Positions 15,901 to 22,858 of a DNA stretch of 39,129 bases are shown piece by piece; position 1 is the stretch's first letter, and each line of letters opens with the position of its first letter. A program made the position numbers and the translations under genes. The stretch is from Clostridiales bacterium (GTDB lineage: Bacteria; Bacillota; Clostridia; Oscillospirales; Oscillospiraceae). The stretch is from NCBI GenBank assembly GCA_003533405.1, contig DQDL01000118.1, positions 12,251 to 51,379 of the forward strand. Direction: 5' to 3'. The notes beneath the pieces were generated by a model. That model was not told where the DNA came from and ran no database searches. It saw only the letters and a program-made list of their open reading frames with translations.

Positions 15901-18263
15901 TCTGGGTCTGGACAAACTACAACTGGCTGACTTCCACCACCAAGGTTACCAACATCAATAGATATGCGTGCGACATTCTCCTCGGCGGACTTACCAACAA
16001 CACCGAAGAAGCAGATAACTTCCTCTTTAACGAAACTCCCACCGGCAAGGATTGCACACTTACCGCAGTAAATGCATCCGACCCCATTGATGCAAAGCTT
16101 CCCGGCACTGCTTGGAAGTGGGAAAGCAGTAATACCAATGTTGCGAAGATTGCATCGTCCGCTGATGAGTTTGCAACTCTTGAGTATAAAGGTACAGGAA
16201 CAACGACCATTACCCTTACAAGAGTAGACGAAAACGGCAATGCCGTTACCAGCGATGTTGACGGAAAGCCCATCACAAGCACCATAACCATTCATGTTAA
16301 CGAAATTCCCACCGTTGATATCAGCTTCAACGGAACAACCGAGGACAACTACTGGCTCAAGGGCGTAACCGCAGGCGATAGCTTCGCGATGAACGGCTTT
16401 GTCAGCAATCAGTCCAATGCAACAATTAATTCGTGGACTTGGGAAGCTTACGGCGAGGACGGAAAGCTCACCAATAAAGTTACCGTTACCCCCGATAATG
16501 TACAGAGCACCACACTGACGCTCAACGATGTCGGCATCAGCTATGTAGTTCTTAAAGTTCACTATACACTGCCTAATGGCGGCGGCGAAGGCGATGTAAC
16601 GACCGCTATTTCCATCAACGCAGAGTACAGCATCGCAACCACCACTAACACAATCATTGACTGCGGACTTCCCGTTAAGCTCGATCTCAACGCAAGCGGC
16701 ATCAGCCGTAAAGCTCCGAGCGTTGAGCTTGTCAAGGGCAGAACCGAGAGCAACGAGTTCGGCACAGCCGATGTTCGCCTCGGCTTCGGTGTTGCAAGTC
16801 TTGATAACGGCACTGTGACCTACACACCGACCGCCATCGCAACCGCAAAAGATACCCTCTACTACTCCGCTGCAGTCGATAACGGCTACAAGTACTCCAA
16901 TGTCAACATCATCCCCGCAAGCTCCATCTACTATGAGGACAGCTTCGTGACCTATAACGGCACCGGCTGGAAGGTCGCAGGCGAATCGAAAACCGGCGTA
17001 TATCAGGACATCAAGGACGATGTATACGGCTACGATGCAGCCTACGGCAGCTACATGACCTACTCCAACGGCAGCGCTCACTATGTGACCGTCAATAACA
17101 AGTACGGCGCAAACCTCCCGACCTATACCGGCGAATACCCCACCGCAACCTTCACCTTCACCGGCACCGGCTTCGCCGTCTACTCCACCTCGGATAAAAC
17201 GGCTGGCTTTGTAAAGGTCAAGTATACCAACAAGGACACCAATGTGACAAAGAAGGTCGTTCTTAACTCGTATGCAGAGGGTGACTATAACCAAACCCCG
17301 ACCATTCAGGCGCTTGGTTTGGACTATGGCACCTACGAAGTGACTATCACGGTCGCATATGATAAGAGCTTTGATGTCGGCAACAAGGGTAGTTACACAT
17401 TCTATCTCGATGCAGTCCGCATCTACGAGCCGCTCAAGGGCAATGACGATGCCAATAAAGCATATGGCGAGGTGGGCGAAGCGAACGCAGAGTACAAGAC
17501 CGTCCGCAGCCTGTTGATAGCCAAAGATGTGTTTGATGCCCTCGATGATGAAACTCCCGGTGCAGTATACATTGAAAGCAAATTGCGCAATGTTTATGAC
17601 GAAGATGGCAATATAACCGAGACGAAGGATGTACTTGGCACGAGTGTTTCGGACTACAAGAACTATGGCCCGAAGAACGAGGTTTACCTCGGCAAGGGCA
17701 ACGGCGTTGCATTCAAGATCGATAACGCAGCACAGCTCACAGATATCCAGCTTGGCATCAAGTGCGCAGGCGCTGCGACTGGCAAGGTTATGATAAACGG
17801 TAATTATATCGATATCACTTCTGCAACCGATATGTACTACAGCATCAAAAAGTACATGACGAATGACACGGTGATCATTGCAAATCCCGACGATGCCATT
17901 ATTTCACTGACCGTTCTTAAGACCACCAAGAACGATGCTCAGGTTCAGGCTGATGTCACCGTTACCTCCGAGCTCGGCAAACTTGCGGCAGAGCAGATCT
18001 TTGCAGCCGTCAAGACCCCCGATCCCGAGCCCGTTGAGCCGACTGTTGAGCCGACTGTTGAGCCGACCGAGGAGCCTCAGCCCAGCAAAGACCCGACACC
18101 GAGCGAAGATCCCGAGCCGACCGTTGAACCCACCGAGGAGCCTCAGCCCAGCGAAGATCCTCAGCCCGATGACGACGATCAAGATCAGGATAATGCACTT
18201 ATGAACATCTTGAAAAAGATCGGCGACTTCTTCAAAAAACTGTTTGGAGGTTGGAAAAAATGA
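12996..18263 (+). CDS. Large secreted SGNH-hydrolase surface protein
   Basis: This 1755-residue secreted protein starts with a Sec signal peptide (about 1-35). The N-terminal beta domain (WVTAWHTSM, then RTVIPMTISGNTVRLTYSNEY) and the following domain match secreted SGNH/GDSL esterases. Block I is FGDST with S292, block III has GIND with N369, and block V is DGIHF with D549 and H552. It probably deacylates polysaccharide or another ester substrate. Residues of about 600-1670 are tandem beta-sandwich or Ig-like modules. Residues 1674-1733 form a Pro/Glu-rich repeat linker. The last 22 residues are a basic amphipathic helix (ILKKIGDFFKKLFGGWKK) in place of an LPxTG anchor. GGAGGT lies 8 nt before the ATG. 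The stop overlaps the next gene by 4 nt. Confidence 0.85.
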   Translation: MSKTRRGLSFLLCLVMAFSLFAGVPFKVLDTEANATDTNTNPGNSSKWVTAWHTSMLYLDAASDVNKAVSVLSELNERTFRTVIPMTISGNTVRLTYSNEYAPNGETLKIGEITLAKGDPNDAARWLSSTSVKLKDMNALFKTAIANGQADVANSYYQDSGILRIKPGEIVVSEPIDISALGLNAMDYLSVSTWVCDMNSNYTGFKNGFTGGLIGGETNYLGLALGGSGYNHTEATDLDGVGLIPSVPLSNSNATGDYNVVPFLNTVEVLRESITGVKDTSNAYTTVIFGDSTVANDIPVYLAQNLKSGDIDGVAVTWAAVKGNEVLLNGQDGSGDSNGNIMDEAAISVVDEVKKLSGVKKVILKVGINDILHPQCSDMAANFASRTPDQIAQQIIAGYKYIVEQLHNEGIEVYFYELTPWRADDGTYYSRNSTISAWTGRVDNIRLKVNAWLAKYGADYDTFVTDRKTGSGDGYKGNITLGNQYGTNGYTKAYKTKEVTVSQDKFDRFGYISLESLGTTSAAYAPSTLNPFGEDFTGMTAMKKAYTTDGIHFTAAGQSKLAKITPTSIFYQRQDTYNGAGETVTVEGIYFATKALTVDHNYFICNTDAASIKDGADGSNQSLKGHIVGNPGKASSASDRESDVVSDLESNSVIVQRGTSGAPYIVKKSVADKNEWTLLYIQDMNSYYWKNGNDYLVWYYPGPSLTWGNYFKTGVIDQQPWHAGVSKHWYTFDEITPASNASDNYSVKLWYNGTVTDKYLVFDNSKFNGKFISSKKSGNIALYDNTSKGVNIKLDINKDSANLLNVTTDETVVNAAGGKTTQLQFRLDSQMLDSNSVPTGTDFHDAPKDNNARGPYSQYTFGDNQKIFWMSTDPNVATVSQSAASDLKATYTNGGGEVTFTGNGGTTALVANFFWKEHDGTDYVFDNNVKDGQAQYYSTAEKDAAIANGSRVPSETTEGYHWVEINNGLWVWTNYNWLTSTTKVTNINRYACDILLGGLTNNTEEADNFLFNETPTGKDCTLTAVNASDPIDAKLPGTAWKWESSNTNVAKIASSADEFATLEYKGTGTTTITLTRVDENGNAVTSDVDGKPITSTITIHVNEIPTVDISFNGTTEDNYWLKGVTAGDSFAMNGFVSNQSNATINSWTWEAYGEDGKLTNKVTVTPDNVQSTTLTLNDVGISYVVLKVHYTLPNGGGEGDVTTAISINAEYSIATTTNTIIDCGLPVKLDLNASGISRKAPSVELVKGRTESNEFGTADVRLGFGVASLDNGTVTYTPTAIATAKDTLYYSAAVDNGYKYSNVNIIPASSIYYEDSFVTYNGTGWKVAGESKTGVYQDIKDDVYGYDAAYGSYMTYSNGSAHYVTVNNKYGANLPTYTGEYPTATFTFTGTGFAVYSTSDKTAGFVKVKYTNKDTNVTKKVVLNSYAEGDYNQTPTIQALGLDYGTYEVTITVAYDKSFDVGNKGSYTFYLDAVRIYEPLKGNDDANKAYGEVGEANAEYKTVRSLLIAKDVFDALDDETPGAVYIESKLRNVYDEDGNITETKDVLGTSVSDYKNYGPKNEVYLGKGNGVAFKIDNAAQLTDIQLGIKCAGAATGKVMINGNYIDITSATDMYYSIKKYMTNDTVIIANPDDAIISLTVLKTTKNDAQVQADVTVTSELGKLAAEQIFAAVKTPDPEPVEPTVEPTVEPTEEPQPSKDPTPSEDPEPTVEPTEEPQPSEDPQPDDDDQDQDNALMNILKKIGDFFKKLFGGWKK
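18036..18152 (+). repeat. Pro/Glu-rich repeat in the surface protein gene
   Basis: Two tandem 12-bp copies of GAGCCGACTGTT lie at 18036-18047 and 18048-18059. A 21-bp direct repeat is found at 18066-18086 and 18132-18152, 66 nt apart. They encode the EPTVEPT and EEPQPS wall-spanning linker and could expand or contract in frame. Confidence 0.8.
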
Positions 18264-18514
18264 AAAAAGTATATACTAAACCCGAACTGTTCTACGAAGA
18301 GTATGAGCTGTCTGTTGCAATTGCAGGCAACTGCGGTGCACAATTTAGTGCGTTCAATGTGAATACATCAAGTATAACGACCTGCACATACAGAGATGTT
18401 GACGAATTCATATTCATTCAGGCAAATGCTGCCTGCACAGAGCATCCTGCTTATGATGATGATTTGCTGTGCTATGTGACAGCCACCGAGGGAGCTCTAG
18501 CATTCAGCTCATAA
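18260..18514 (+). CDS. Small Cys-containing peptide, candidate RiPP-type precursor
   Basis: The 84-residue peptide has a leader-like start (KKVYTKPELFYEEYELSVAI) followed by AGNC. The downstream part holds four cysteines at positions 25, 42, 59 and 71, spaced 17, 17 and 12, and ends in CYVTATEGALAFSS. There is no signal peptide or hydrophobic helix. I recall similar short KPE...LS..IA..C peptides from gut Clostridia, but no function for them. Its ATG overlaps the stop of the SGNH protein gene by 4 nt and uses GGAGG at 18246-18250. A terminator follows at once. Radical SAM, PqqD-like and HprK-like genes start within 2 kb downstream, which suggests that it is a modified peptide substrate. That link is inference. 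Confidence 0.7.
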   Translation: MKKVYTKPELFYEEYELSVAIAGNCGAQFSAFNVNTSSITTCTYRDVDEFIFIQANAACTEHPAYDDDLLCYVTATEGALAFSS

Positions 18515-18525
18515 TTCAAAACAAG

Positions 18526-18555
18526 AAACCGGCAGCAAAACGCTGCCGGTTTTTT
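18526..18555 (+). terminator. Intrinsic terminator after the peptide gene
   Basis: An 11-bp stem (18526-18536 with 18542-18552) with a 5-nt loop is followed by T residues, 11 nt after the peptide stop codon. Confidence 0.92.
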
Positions 18556-18556
18556 C

Positions 18557-18585
18557 TGTACAAACAAAATATTATAATGTATAAT
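18557..18585 (+). promoter_or_regulatory. Promoter of the maturation-enzyme operon
   Basis: TGTACA (18557-18562) and TATAAT (18580-18585) are separated by 17 nt. A second TATAAT is at 18573-18578. The element starts right after the upstream terminator and lies about 20 nt before the next start, so the downstream operon can be expressed separately from the peptide. Confidence 0.6.
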
Positions 18586-18605
18586 AGCCGTGCGAGGTGT
18601 TGCAA

Positions 18606-19295
18606 ATGAAAAAGAAAAAGCAGATAATCGCCGCCGTGCTGGTGCTCATCGCCGCCGTCGCAGCGGTGCTGATATTCACCCGAAAAAACGAAACCGAGTC
18701 AAACCCCGAATCAGTCAATGTCGCAGATATCCAAATCGACGCATCCGCAGGCGGCATATCCGTCGTCTCGCTGGAGAACATCTCCGGCATGTATGTCGAG
18801 GACGGCAGCGACGAGGTCATGAGCGGCATTTTCGCTGCGACCTTCCGCAACGACTCAGACAGCGATCTTCAATATGCAAAGCTCGTCCTGACCGTCGGCG
18901 AGGAGGACTATATCTTTGAGCTGTCCACCGTTCCCGCCGGTTCGACCGTCCGTGCGATGGAGATGAACAAGAAAGCGTTTGTATCGTCAAAGGGCGAAGT
19001 GACGCTCAAGCAGGAGAACATTGCATGGTTCGATGAAGCCCCGTCCATGTACAGCAATATGCTCAAAATTATCCAGCGCAATAACGCCATAATCATTGAG
19101 AATATCTCCGGCCAGACCATTACTGCGCCCATCTATGTCTACTACAAAAACTACACCGATGGCATGTACATCGGCGGCATAACCTACCGTGCGGGGACGC
19201 AGGAGAACCTTGCCCCGGGCAAGTCAGTCGCTTTGAGCGCAAAGCACTTTGACCCCGATGCCTCACGGCTCATGTTTGTGACATATGCACATTAA
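18606..19295 (+). CDS. Membrane-anchored protein of unknown function
   Basis: The 229-residue protein has a basic N terminus (MKKKKQ) and one transmembrane or signal-anchor helix at about 6-24 (IIAAVLVLIAAVAAVLIF). The rest is an extracellular, beta-rich domain with no cysteines or family I can name. It contains segments such as SVVSLENISGMYVEDG and ATFRNDSDSDLQYAKLVLTV, which resemble FxLyD-like domains, but this is a weak impression. GAGGTG at 18594-18599 supports ATG 18606. It is the first gene of the operon and overlaps the HprK-like gene by 11 nt, so it probably takes part in the same process. Confidence 0.75.
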   Translation: MKKKKQIIAAVLVLIAAVAAVLIFTRKNETESNPESVNVADIQIDASAGGISVVSLENISGMYVEDGSDEVMSGIFAATFRNDSDSDLQYAKLVLTVGEEDYIFELSTVPAGSTVRAMEMNKKAFVSSKGEVTLKQENIAWFDEAPSMYSNMLKIIQRNNAIIIENISGQTITAPIYVYYKNYTDGMYIGGITYRAGTQENLAPGKSVALSAKHFDPDASRLMFVTYAH

Positions 19296-20097
19296 AACCT
19301 ACGATTTTTCGGGTATTCACCTCGGTATCGAGAGCGAAGAACCGCTTACCGACAATGCCGAGCTGTGCAAGTTTAGTTACAGCGGCACGCCCGATTACAC
19401 GATATCCCTGCACTTTACCGACACCGTGCCCGATACCTCAGACTGTGCCGATTTTTTTGTTAAAACGGCAATACTCGAGGCAAACACGCCGCAGCGCCCG
19501 TTTTCTTGCACCGAGTTTTACGCAGACCACTGCGAAATGCAGGTGCTCGACAGATACGCTGCCGACTTCACGGTCGACTCGGTGCTGCGTCACCTGCCGC
19601 TTAGTCACATGCTGCTGAAATTTGACGCATTTGTGCTGCACGGGGCGTACATTGTCGTAGACGGTGAGGCAATCGTATTCTCCGCACCTAGCGGCACAGG
19701 CAAATCCACGCAGGCTGAGCTGTGGCGAAGGCACCGCAGCGCCGCCGTCATTAATGGCGACAGGGTGCTGGTGCGCAAAAGCGCTGACGGCTTCACCGCA
19801 GGTGGGATATATTTCGCCGGAACATCCGGAATATGCGAAAATGTCACCGCACCGCTGCGTGCGATAATCGTGCTCGGGCAGGCAAAGGAAAACGGCCTGC
19901 ACCGCTGCACGGGCTCGCAGGCGCTGCATTCGCTTTTCGGTCAAAGCGCCTGCTGCAACATTGACGGCGAACCGGTGCGGCTCGTCGGGCTGATATCCGA
20001 ACTCATAAACAGCACCGAAATTCTGAGGCTTGACTGCCTGCCGGATGTGTCGGCGGTCGAGACACTGTCGGATTTCCTCTATGGAGAGAGCAAGTAA
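19285..20097 (+). CDS. HprK-like P-loop protein of a peptide-maturation locus
   Basis: The 270-residue cytoplasmic protein belongs to the HPr kinase/PEPCK-like P-loop group. An N-terminal region (about 1-110) of unknown fold precedes VLHGAYIVVDGEAIVF and the Walker A motif SAPSGTGKST (133-142, K140). NGDRVLV follows at about 157-163. True HprK regulates sugar uptake through HPr. This version lacks the usual HprK N-terminal domain and sits between a membrane protein and a radical SAM gene. HprK-like proteins are known in RiPP clusters, for example the peptide kinase of the paeninodin lasso peptide. A kinase acting on the peptide is therefore possible but unproven. Its stop overlaps the next start in TAATG. 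Confidence 0.75.
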   Translation: MHIKTYDFSGIHLGIESEEPLTDNAELCKFSYSGTPDYTISLHFTDTVPDTSDCADFFVKTAILEANTPQRPFSCTEFYADHCEMQVLDRYAADFTVDSVLRHLPLSHMLLKFDAFVLHGAYIVVDGEAIVFSAPSGTGKSTQAELWRRHRSAAVINGDRVLVRKSADGFTAGGIYFAGTSGICENVTAPLRAIIVLGQAKENGLHRCTGSQALHSLFGQSACCNIDGEPVRLVGLISELINSTEILRLDCLPDVSAVETLSDFLYGESK

Positions 20098-21236
20098 TGG
20101 AAAACGAATATGTCGAATCGAGAATAAGCCGCCACCTGCACAGTCGTGCGGCTCGTGTGGGCATTCCGCTGTCCGGCACATTTGAGCTTACGCCCTGCTG
20201 CAATCTTGCATGCAAGATGTGCTATGTGCGCAAGCCGAGAGCGGAGGTCGAGGCCGAGGGCGGACTAATGAGCGCCGAGCAGTGGATCACGCTTGCGCAA
20301 AAATGCCGTGAAAGCGGCATGCTGTACCTGCTGTTGACCGGCGGCGAGCCGCTGACGCACCCGCAGTTTCGTGAAATTTACACCGCCGCAAAGAAGCTGG
20401 GCTTTGTGGTGTCGATAAACACCAACGGCACGCTCATCAACGATGATATGCTGCACTTTTTGGCATCCGACCCACCTGCCAGAGTGAATATGTCGCTGTA
20501 CGGAGCAAGTCGTGAGACCTACAGCGAGCTGTGCGGCGTGCCCGAGGCGTTCGACCGAGCAATGTATGCGCTCAAGGGTATGCGCCGAGAGGGCATAAGG
20601 GTCAAGCTAAATTACAGTGTCACACGGTACAACCGTGGCGACATGGTCGGCATACTCGACACTGCCAAGGAAAACGACTGCAATGTGCAGATAGCAAGCT
20701 ATATGTTCCCGCCGCTTCGGCGTGACGGCTCACAAATCGGCGAAAATGATCGCATGACCGCCGAGGAGGATGCAGCCTTTACTGTAAAAAGCGAGAGGCT
20801 GCGCCTGCCGGCCGAGAAGTTTAAAGAACGCTGCAAGGCACGCATCGCACGCAGCGGCGGCACCATCGACGAGGAGTGCTTAGACGCACCCACGGAGCAT
20901 ATCCGTTGCCGAGCCGGAACCACCGCATTTTGGGTCAACTGGAACGGCGAGATATCGCTGTGCGGCATGATACCCCGCCCATCGGCAAATGTTAAGACCA
21001 CCGGTTTTGCCGAGGCGTGGCAAAGGGTGCGTGAGGACACAGCAAAAATACTCGTGCCGGCAAAGTGCACCGCCTGTCCCGACCGTGAGGTCTGCATGGT
21101 GTGTGCCGCATCCTGCTACTGCGAGACCGGCGGTTTTGAGAAGGCGCCCGAGTATATTTGCCGCAGGACAAGGGCACTTATTAAAGAAAGCGAAAATGCC
21201 ATTGCCGAGGAGAAAGAAAATGAAAACCAACCCTGA
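20097..21236 (+). CDS. Radical SAM/SPASM enzyme, probable peptide maturase
   Basis: The 379-residue enzyme has the radical SAM motif C-x3-C-x2-C (C35, C39, C42 in CCNLACKMCY). LTGGEPLTHP supplies the SAM-contacting GGE motif. A C-terminal SPASM-type domain is rich in cysteines (C271, C289, C324, C327, C333, C336, C340, C342 and C355), enough for two auxiliary [4Fe-4S] clusters. Such enzymes typically introduce thioether or carbon-carbon cross-links or epimerise residues in RiPP precursors. It overlaps the HprK-like gene by 1 nt and the PqqD-like gene by 17 nt. The association with a separate PqqD-like partner favours a peptide substrate. The chemistry cannot be predicted from sequence alone. 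Confidence 0.88.
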   Translation: MENEYVESRISRHLHSRAARVGIPLSGTFELTPCCNLACKMCYVRKPRAEVEAEGGLMSAEQWITLAQKCRESGMLYLLLTGGEPLTHPQFREIYTAAKKLGFVVSINTNGTLINDDMLHFLASDPPARVNMSLYGASRETYSELCGVPEAFDRAMYALKGMRREGIRVKLNYSVTRYNRGDMVGILDTAKENDCNVQIASYMFPPLRRDGSQIGENDRMTAEEDAAFTVKSERLRLPAEKFKERCKARIARSGGTIDEECLDAPTEHIRCRAGTTAFWVNWNGEISLCGMIPRPSANVKTTGFAEAWQRVREDTAKILVPAKCTACPDREVCMVCAASCYCETGGFEKAPEYICRRTRALIKESENAIAEEKENENQP

Positions 21237-21483
21237 ATTTATAGCCAGAGACATTGCCGGCGAGCTGGTGCTTGTGCCGGTCGGCACGGCGGCGAAGAGC
21301 TTCGGCGGGCTCGTGACCTGCAACGAGGTCGGTGCGTTCATATGGAAAACGCTCGAAAACGGAGCGACCATGGACGAGCTTGTCGCCGCGATACTCGACG
21401 AGTTTGAGACCGACGAGCAGACCGCACGGAGCGACGCCGAGGAGTTTGTCGCAAAGCTAAAGGAAATAAACGCAGTTATATAA
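21220..21483 (+). CDS. PqqD-like peptide-recognition protein
   Basis: The 87-residue protein resembles PqqD (RiPP recognition element). It has an N-terminal beta hairpin region (ELVLVPVG), the typical central pattern CNEVGAFIWKTLENGATMDE, and C-terminal helices ending in DAEEFVAKLKEI. PqqD-like proteins bind the leader of a precursor peptide and present it to a radical SAM enzyme. The ATG at 21220 has GAGGAG at 21207-21212. It overlaps the radical SAM gene by 17 nt, so the two are coupled. It is the last gene of the operon, followed by an inverted repeat. Confidence 0.85.
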   Translation: MKTNPEFIARDIAGELVLVPVGTAAKSFGGLVTCNEVGAFIWKTLENGATMDELVAAILDEFETDEQTARSDAEEFVAKLKEINAVI

Positions 21484-21486
21484 CAG

Positions 21487-21511
21487 AAGCCTCCGGCTCA
21501 GCCGGAGGCTT
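21487..21511. terminator. Inverted repeat between convergent genes
   Basis: A perfect 11-bp repeat (21487-21497 with 21501-21511) with a 3-nt loop lies 3 nt after the PqqD-like stop and 5 nt from the stop of the convergent peptidase gene. It lacks a T run on both strands, so it may terminate weakly or protect 3' ends. Confidence 0.5.
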
Positions 21512-21516
21512 ATTAC

Positions 21517-21978
21517 TTATCTATTATAGTATGAGTTGTCACGGTGCAGGACGGTGTACAGCTTTATGAGCCATGGCCTGACGGAGACAAGGTGCCGCCA
21601 CGAACCTGCGTAGAAGCTCCATAGCGCATTGTCCGGCCAAATCTCTTTGCCGTCACGCTCGACATGCGTCACCACGGCGAACACCTGCTCGGGTGCGATT
21701 GGCCCCTCGATGCGCTGCTGGCTGTCGCCGAGCATGTACAGGCCGCTGTCGTCGATTTTGCAGATGCGGTGGAGAATGTACTGCCCGTTAAAGCGCTGGT
21801 AAAACACGATGTCGCCGACACGCAGCTCACGGTCGGGCTTTTTAAAAAAAGCCGTATCCCGTCCGCTGTGCAGGAACGGATACATGCTGTGTCCGCTTAC
21901 CTTGACGCAGACCTCGTGTCCGCTTTCGGCAAGCTCACGCAGCACGGATATGTATTCAAATGTGTCGATCCTGCGCAT
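21517..21978 (-). CDS. S24/S26-type Ser-His peptidase, soluble
   Basis: The 153-residue protein has the signal-peptidase-like motif VSGHSMYPF with nucleophile Ser31. It also has GDIVFYQRFNGQYILHR with His70 in the place where bacterial type I enzymes have lysine, as in SipW/archaeal/ER-type signal peptidases. GDSQQRIEGPI completes the family pattern. It has no N-terminal membrane helix, unlike SipW. GGAGGT precedes ATG 21978, and the in-frame GTG at 21987 would overlap it. A clear promoter lies upstream. It converges on the PqqD/radical SAM operon. A role in cleaving the leader of the Cys peptide is an inference from position. Confidence 0.78.
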   Translation of the reverse strand: MRRIDTFEYISVLRELAESGHEVCVKVSGHSMYPFLHSGRDTAFFKKPDRELRVGDIVFYQRFNGQYILHRICKIDDSGLYMLGDSQQRIEGPIAPEQVFAVVTHVERDGKEIWPDNALWSFYAGSWRHLVSVRPWLIKLYTVLHRDNSYYNR

Positions 21979-22002
21979 GGAAAACACCTCCGTTTAGTAC
22001 TT

Positions 22003-22031
22003 ATTATAATAAAAAAGCCTGTCTCCGTCAA
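22003..22031 (-). promoter_or_regulatory. Promoter of the S26-type peptidase gene
   Basis: On the minus strand TTGACG (22031-22026) and TATAAT (22008-22003) are separated by exactly 17 nt, about 25 nt before the start codon. Confidence 0.75.
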
Positions 22032-22209
22032 CATGATTGTGGTACTTTAAATAATTTAACTATACAAGGTATTTACATTTTTGGCACAAGGGAGCATTTA
22101 CCTAAAAAAGTGAATTAGTTATAGAAAATTATTAAAACTAGTTGAAGCATTCGACAAAACCAGACAAAATATACAGCATAATTAACAAAAAAATAAACCC
22201 ATTTTGACC

Positions 22210-22238
22210 TTGCACTGTGTATTGATATGTGTTAATAT
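22210..22238 (+). promoter_or_regulatory. Candidate promoter of the sipW locus
   Basis: TTGCAC (22210-22215) and TAATAT (22233-22238) are spaced by 17 nt. A TTGACC lies at 22204-22209, but its spacing to a -10 is poor. The AT-rich stretch from 22032 to 22209 shows no gene or strong repeat. Confidence 0.4.
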
Positions 22239-22276
22239 AGGTTCAACAGGCTGTGCTGAAAATAGCGAGAAATCTT

Positions 22277-22789
22277 ATGAGAAAATCTGTAAAGAAAACA
22301 TGGAATGTTATATCCACTGTGCTGGTGGCGATCGTGGTCATCATCGCCCTGCTGCTTGTCGGCGCAAGGGTGTTCGGACTTCAGGTCTATGCGGTGCTGT
22401 CCGGCTCCATGGAGCCGACATATCATGTGGGTTCGATAATATATGTCAAGTCCGTCGACCCGAGTGAGATAAAGGTCGGCGACCCGATAACCTTCGTCAT
22501 GAACGAGCAGCTTACCGTTGCAACGCACCGTGTCGTGCGCATCGATGCGGAAAACAGTGCGTTTTACACCAAGGGCGACGCTAACGACGACCCAGATGCC
22601 GCACCCGTGCATTTTAACAACCTTCTGGGCAAGCCCGTGTTCACCATCCCGTACCTTGGCTACATATCAAGCTATGTGCAGTCACCCCCGGGCATCTACA
22701 TTGCCGTTGGTGTAGGCGTGCTGCTGCTGGCACTTGCGTTTTTGCCGGACATGCTTGACGGCGACAAAAAGGAGAAGCAGAAAAATTAG
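22277..22789 (+). CDS. sipW: SipW-type signal peptidase I
   Basis: The 170-residue membrane peptidase has an N-terminal helix (about 11-33), catalytic Ser44 in LSGSMEPTY, His84 in ATHRVV in place of the usual lysine, a GDxNxxxD-type box (TKGDANDDPDAAPV) and a second membrane helix near 143-160. SipW enzymes process the special signal peptides of TasA-like matrix proteins, and four secreted proteins of that kind follow directly. I chose ATG 22277. An in-frame GTG at 22253 would add eight residues. Neither has a strong ribosome-binding site. Confidence 0.88.
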   Translation: MRKSVKKTWNVISTVLVAIVVIIALLLVGARVFGLQVYAVLSGSMEPTYHVGSIIYVKSVDPSEIKVGDPITFVMNEQLTVATHRVVRIDAENSAFYTKGDANDDPDAAPVHFNNLLGKPVFTIPYLGYISSYVQSPPGIYIAVGVGVLLLALAFLPDMLDGDKKEKQKN

Positions 22790-22797
22790 TTCAATAT

Positions 22798-22814
22798 GGG
22801 GCTAAGCCCTTTTT
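22798..22814 (+). terminator. Short hairpin with T run between sipW and the first TasA-like gene
   Basis: GGGC (22799-22802) pairs with GCCC (22806-22809), followed by five T. The weak stem suggests partial termination, which could set different levels for SipW and its substrate or mark a separate downstream unit. Confidence 0.35.
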
Positions 22815-22858
22815 GAAGAATATGTAGGAATTTTGTTTGATCGAAAGGAGACAATCAA

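Noticed and set aside
15843..17294. Long minus-strand open frame opposite the surface protein gene
   Set aside because: It has low-complexity composition and no domain, and it lies within a clear plus-strand gene.
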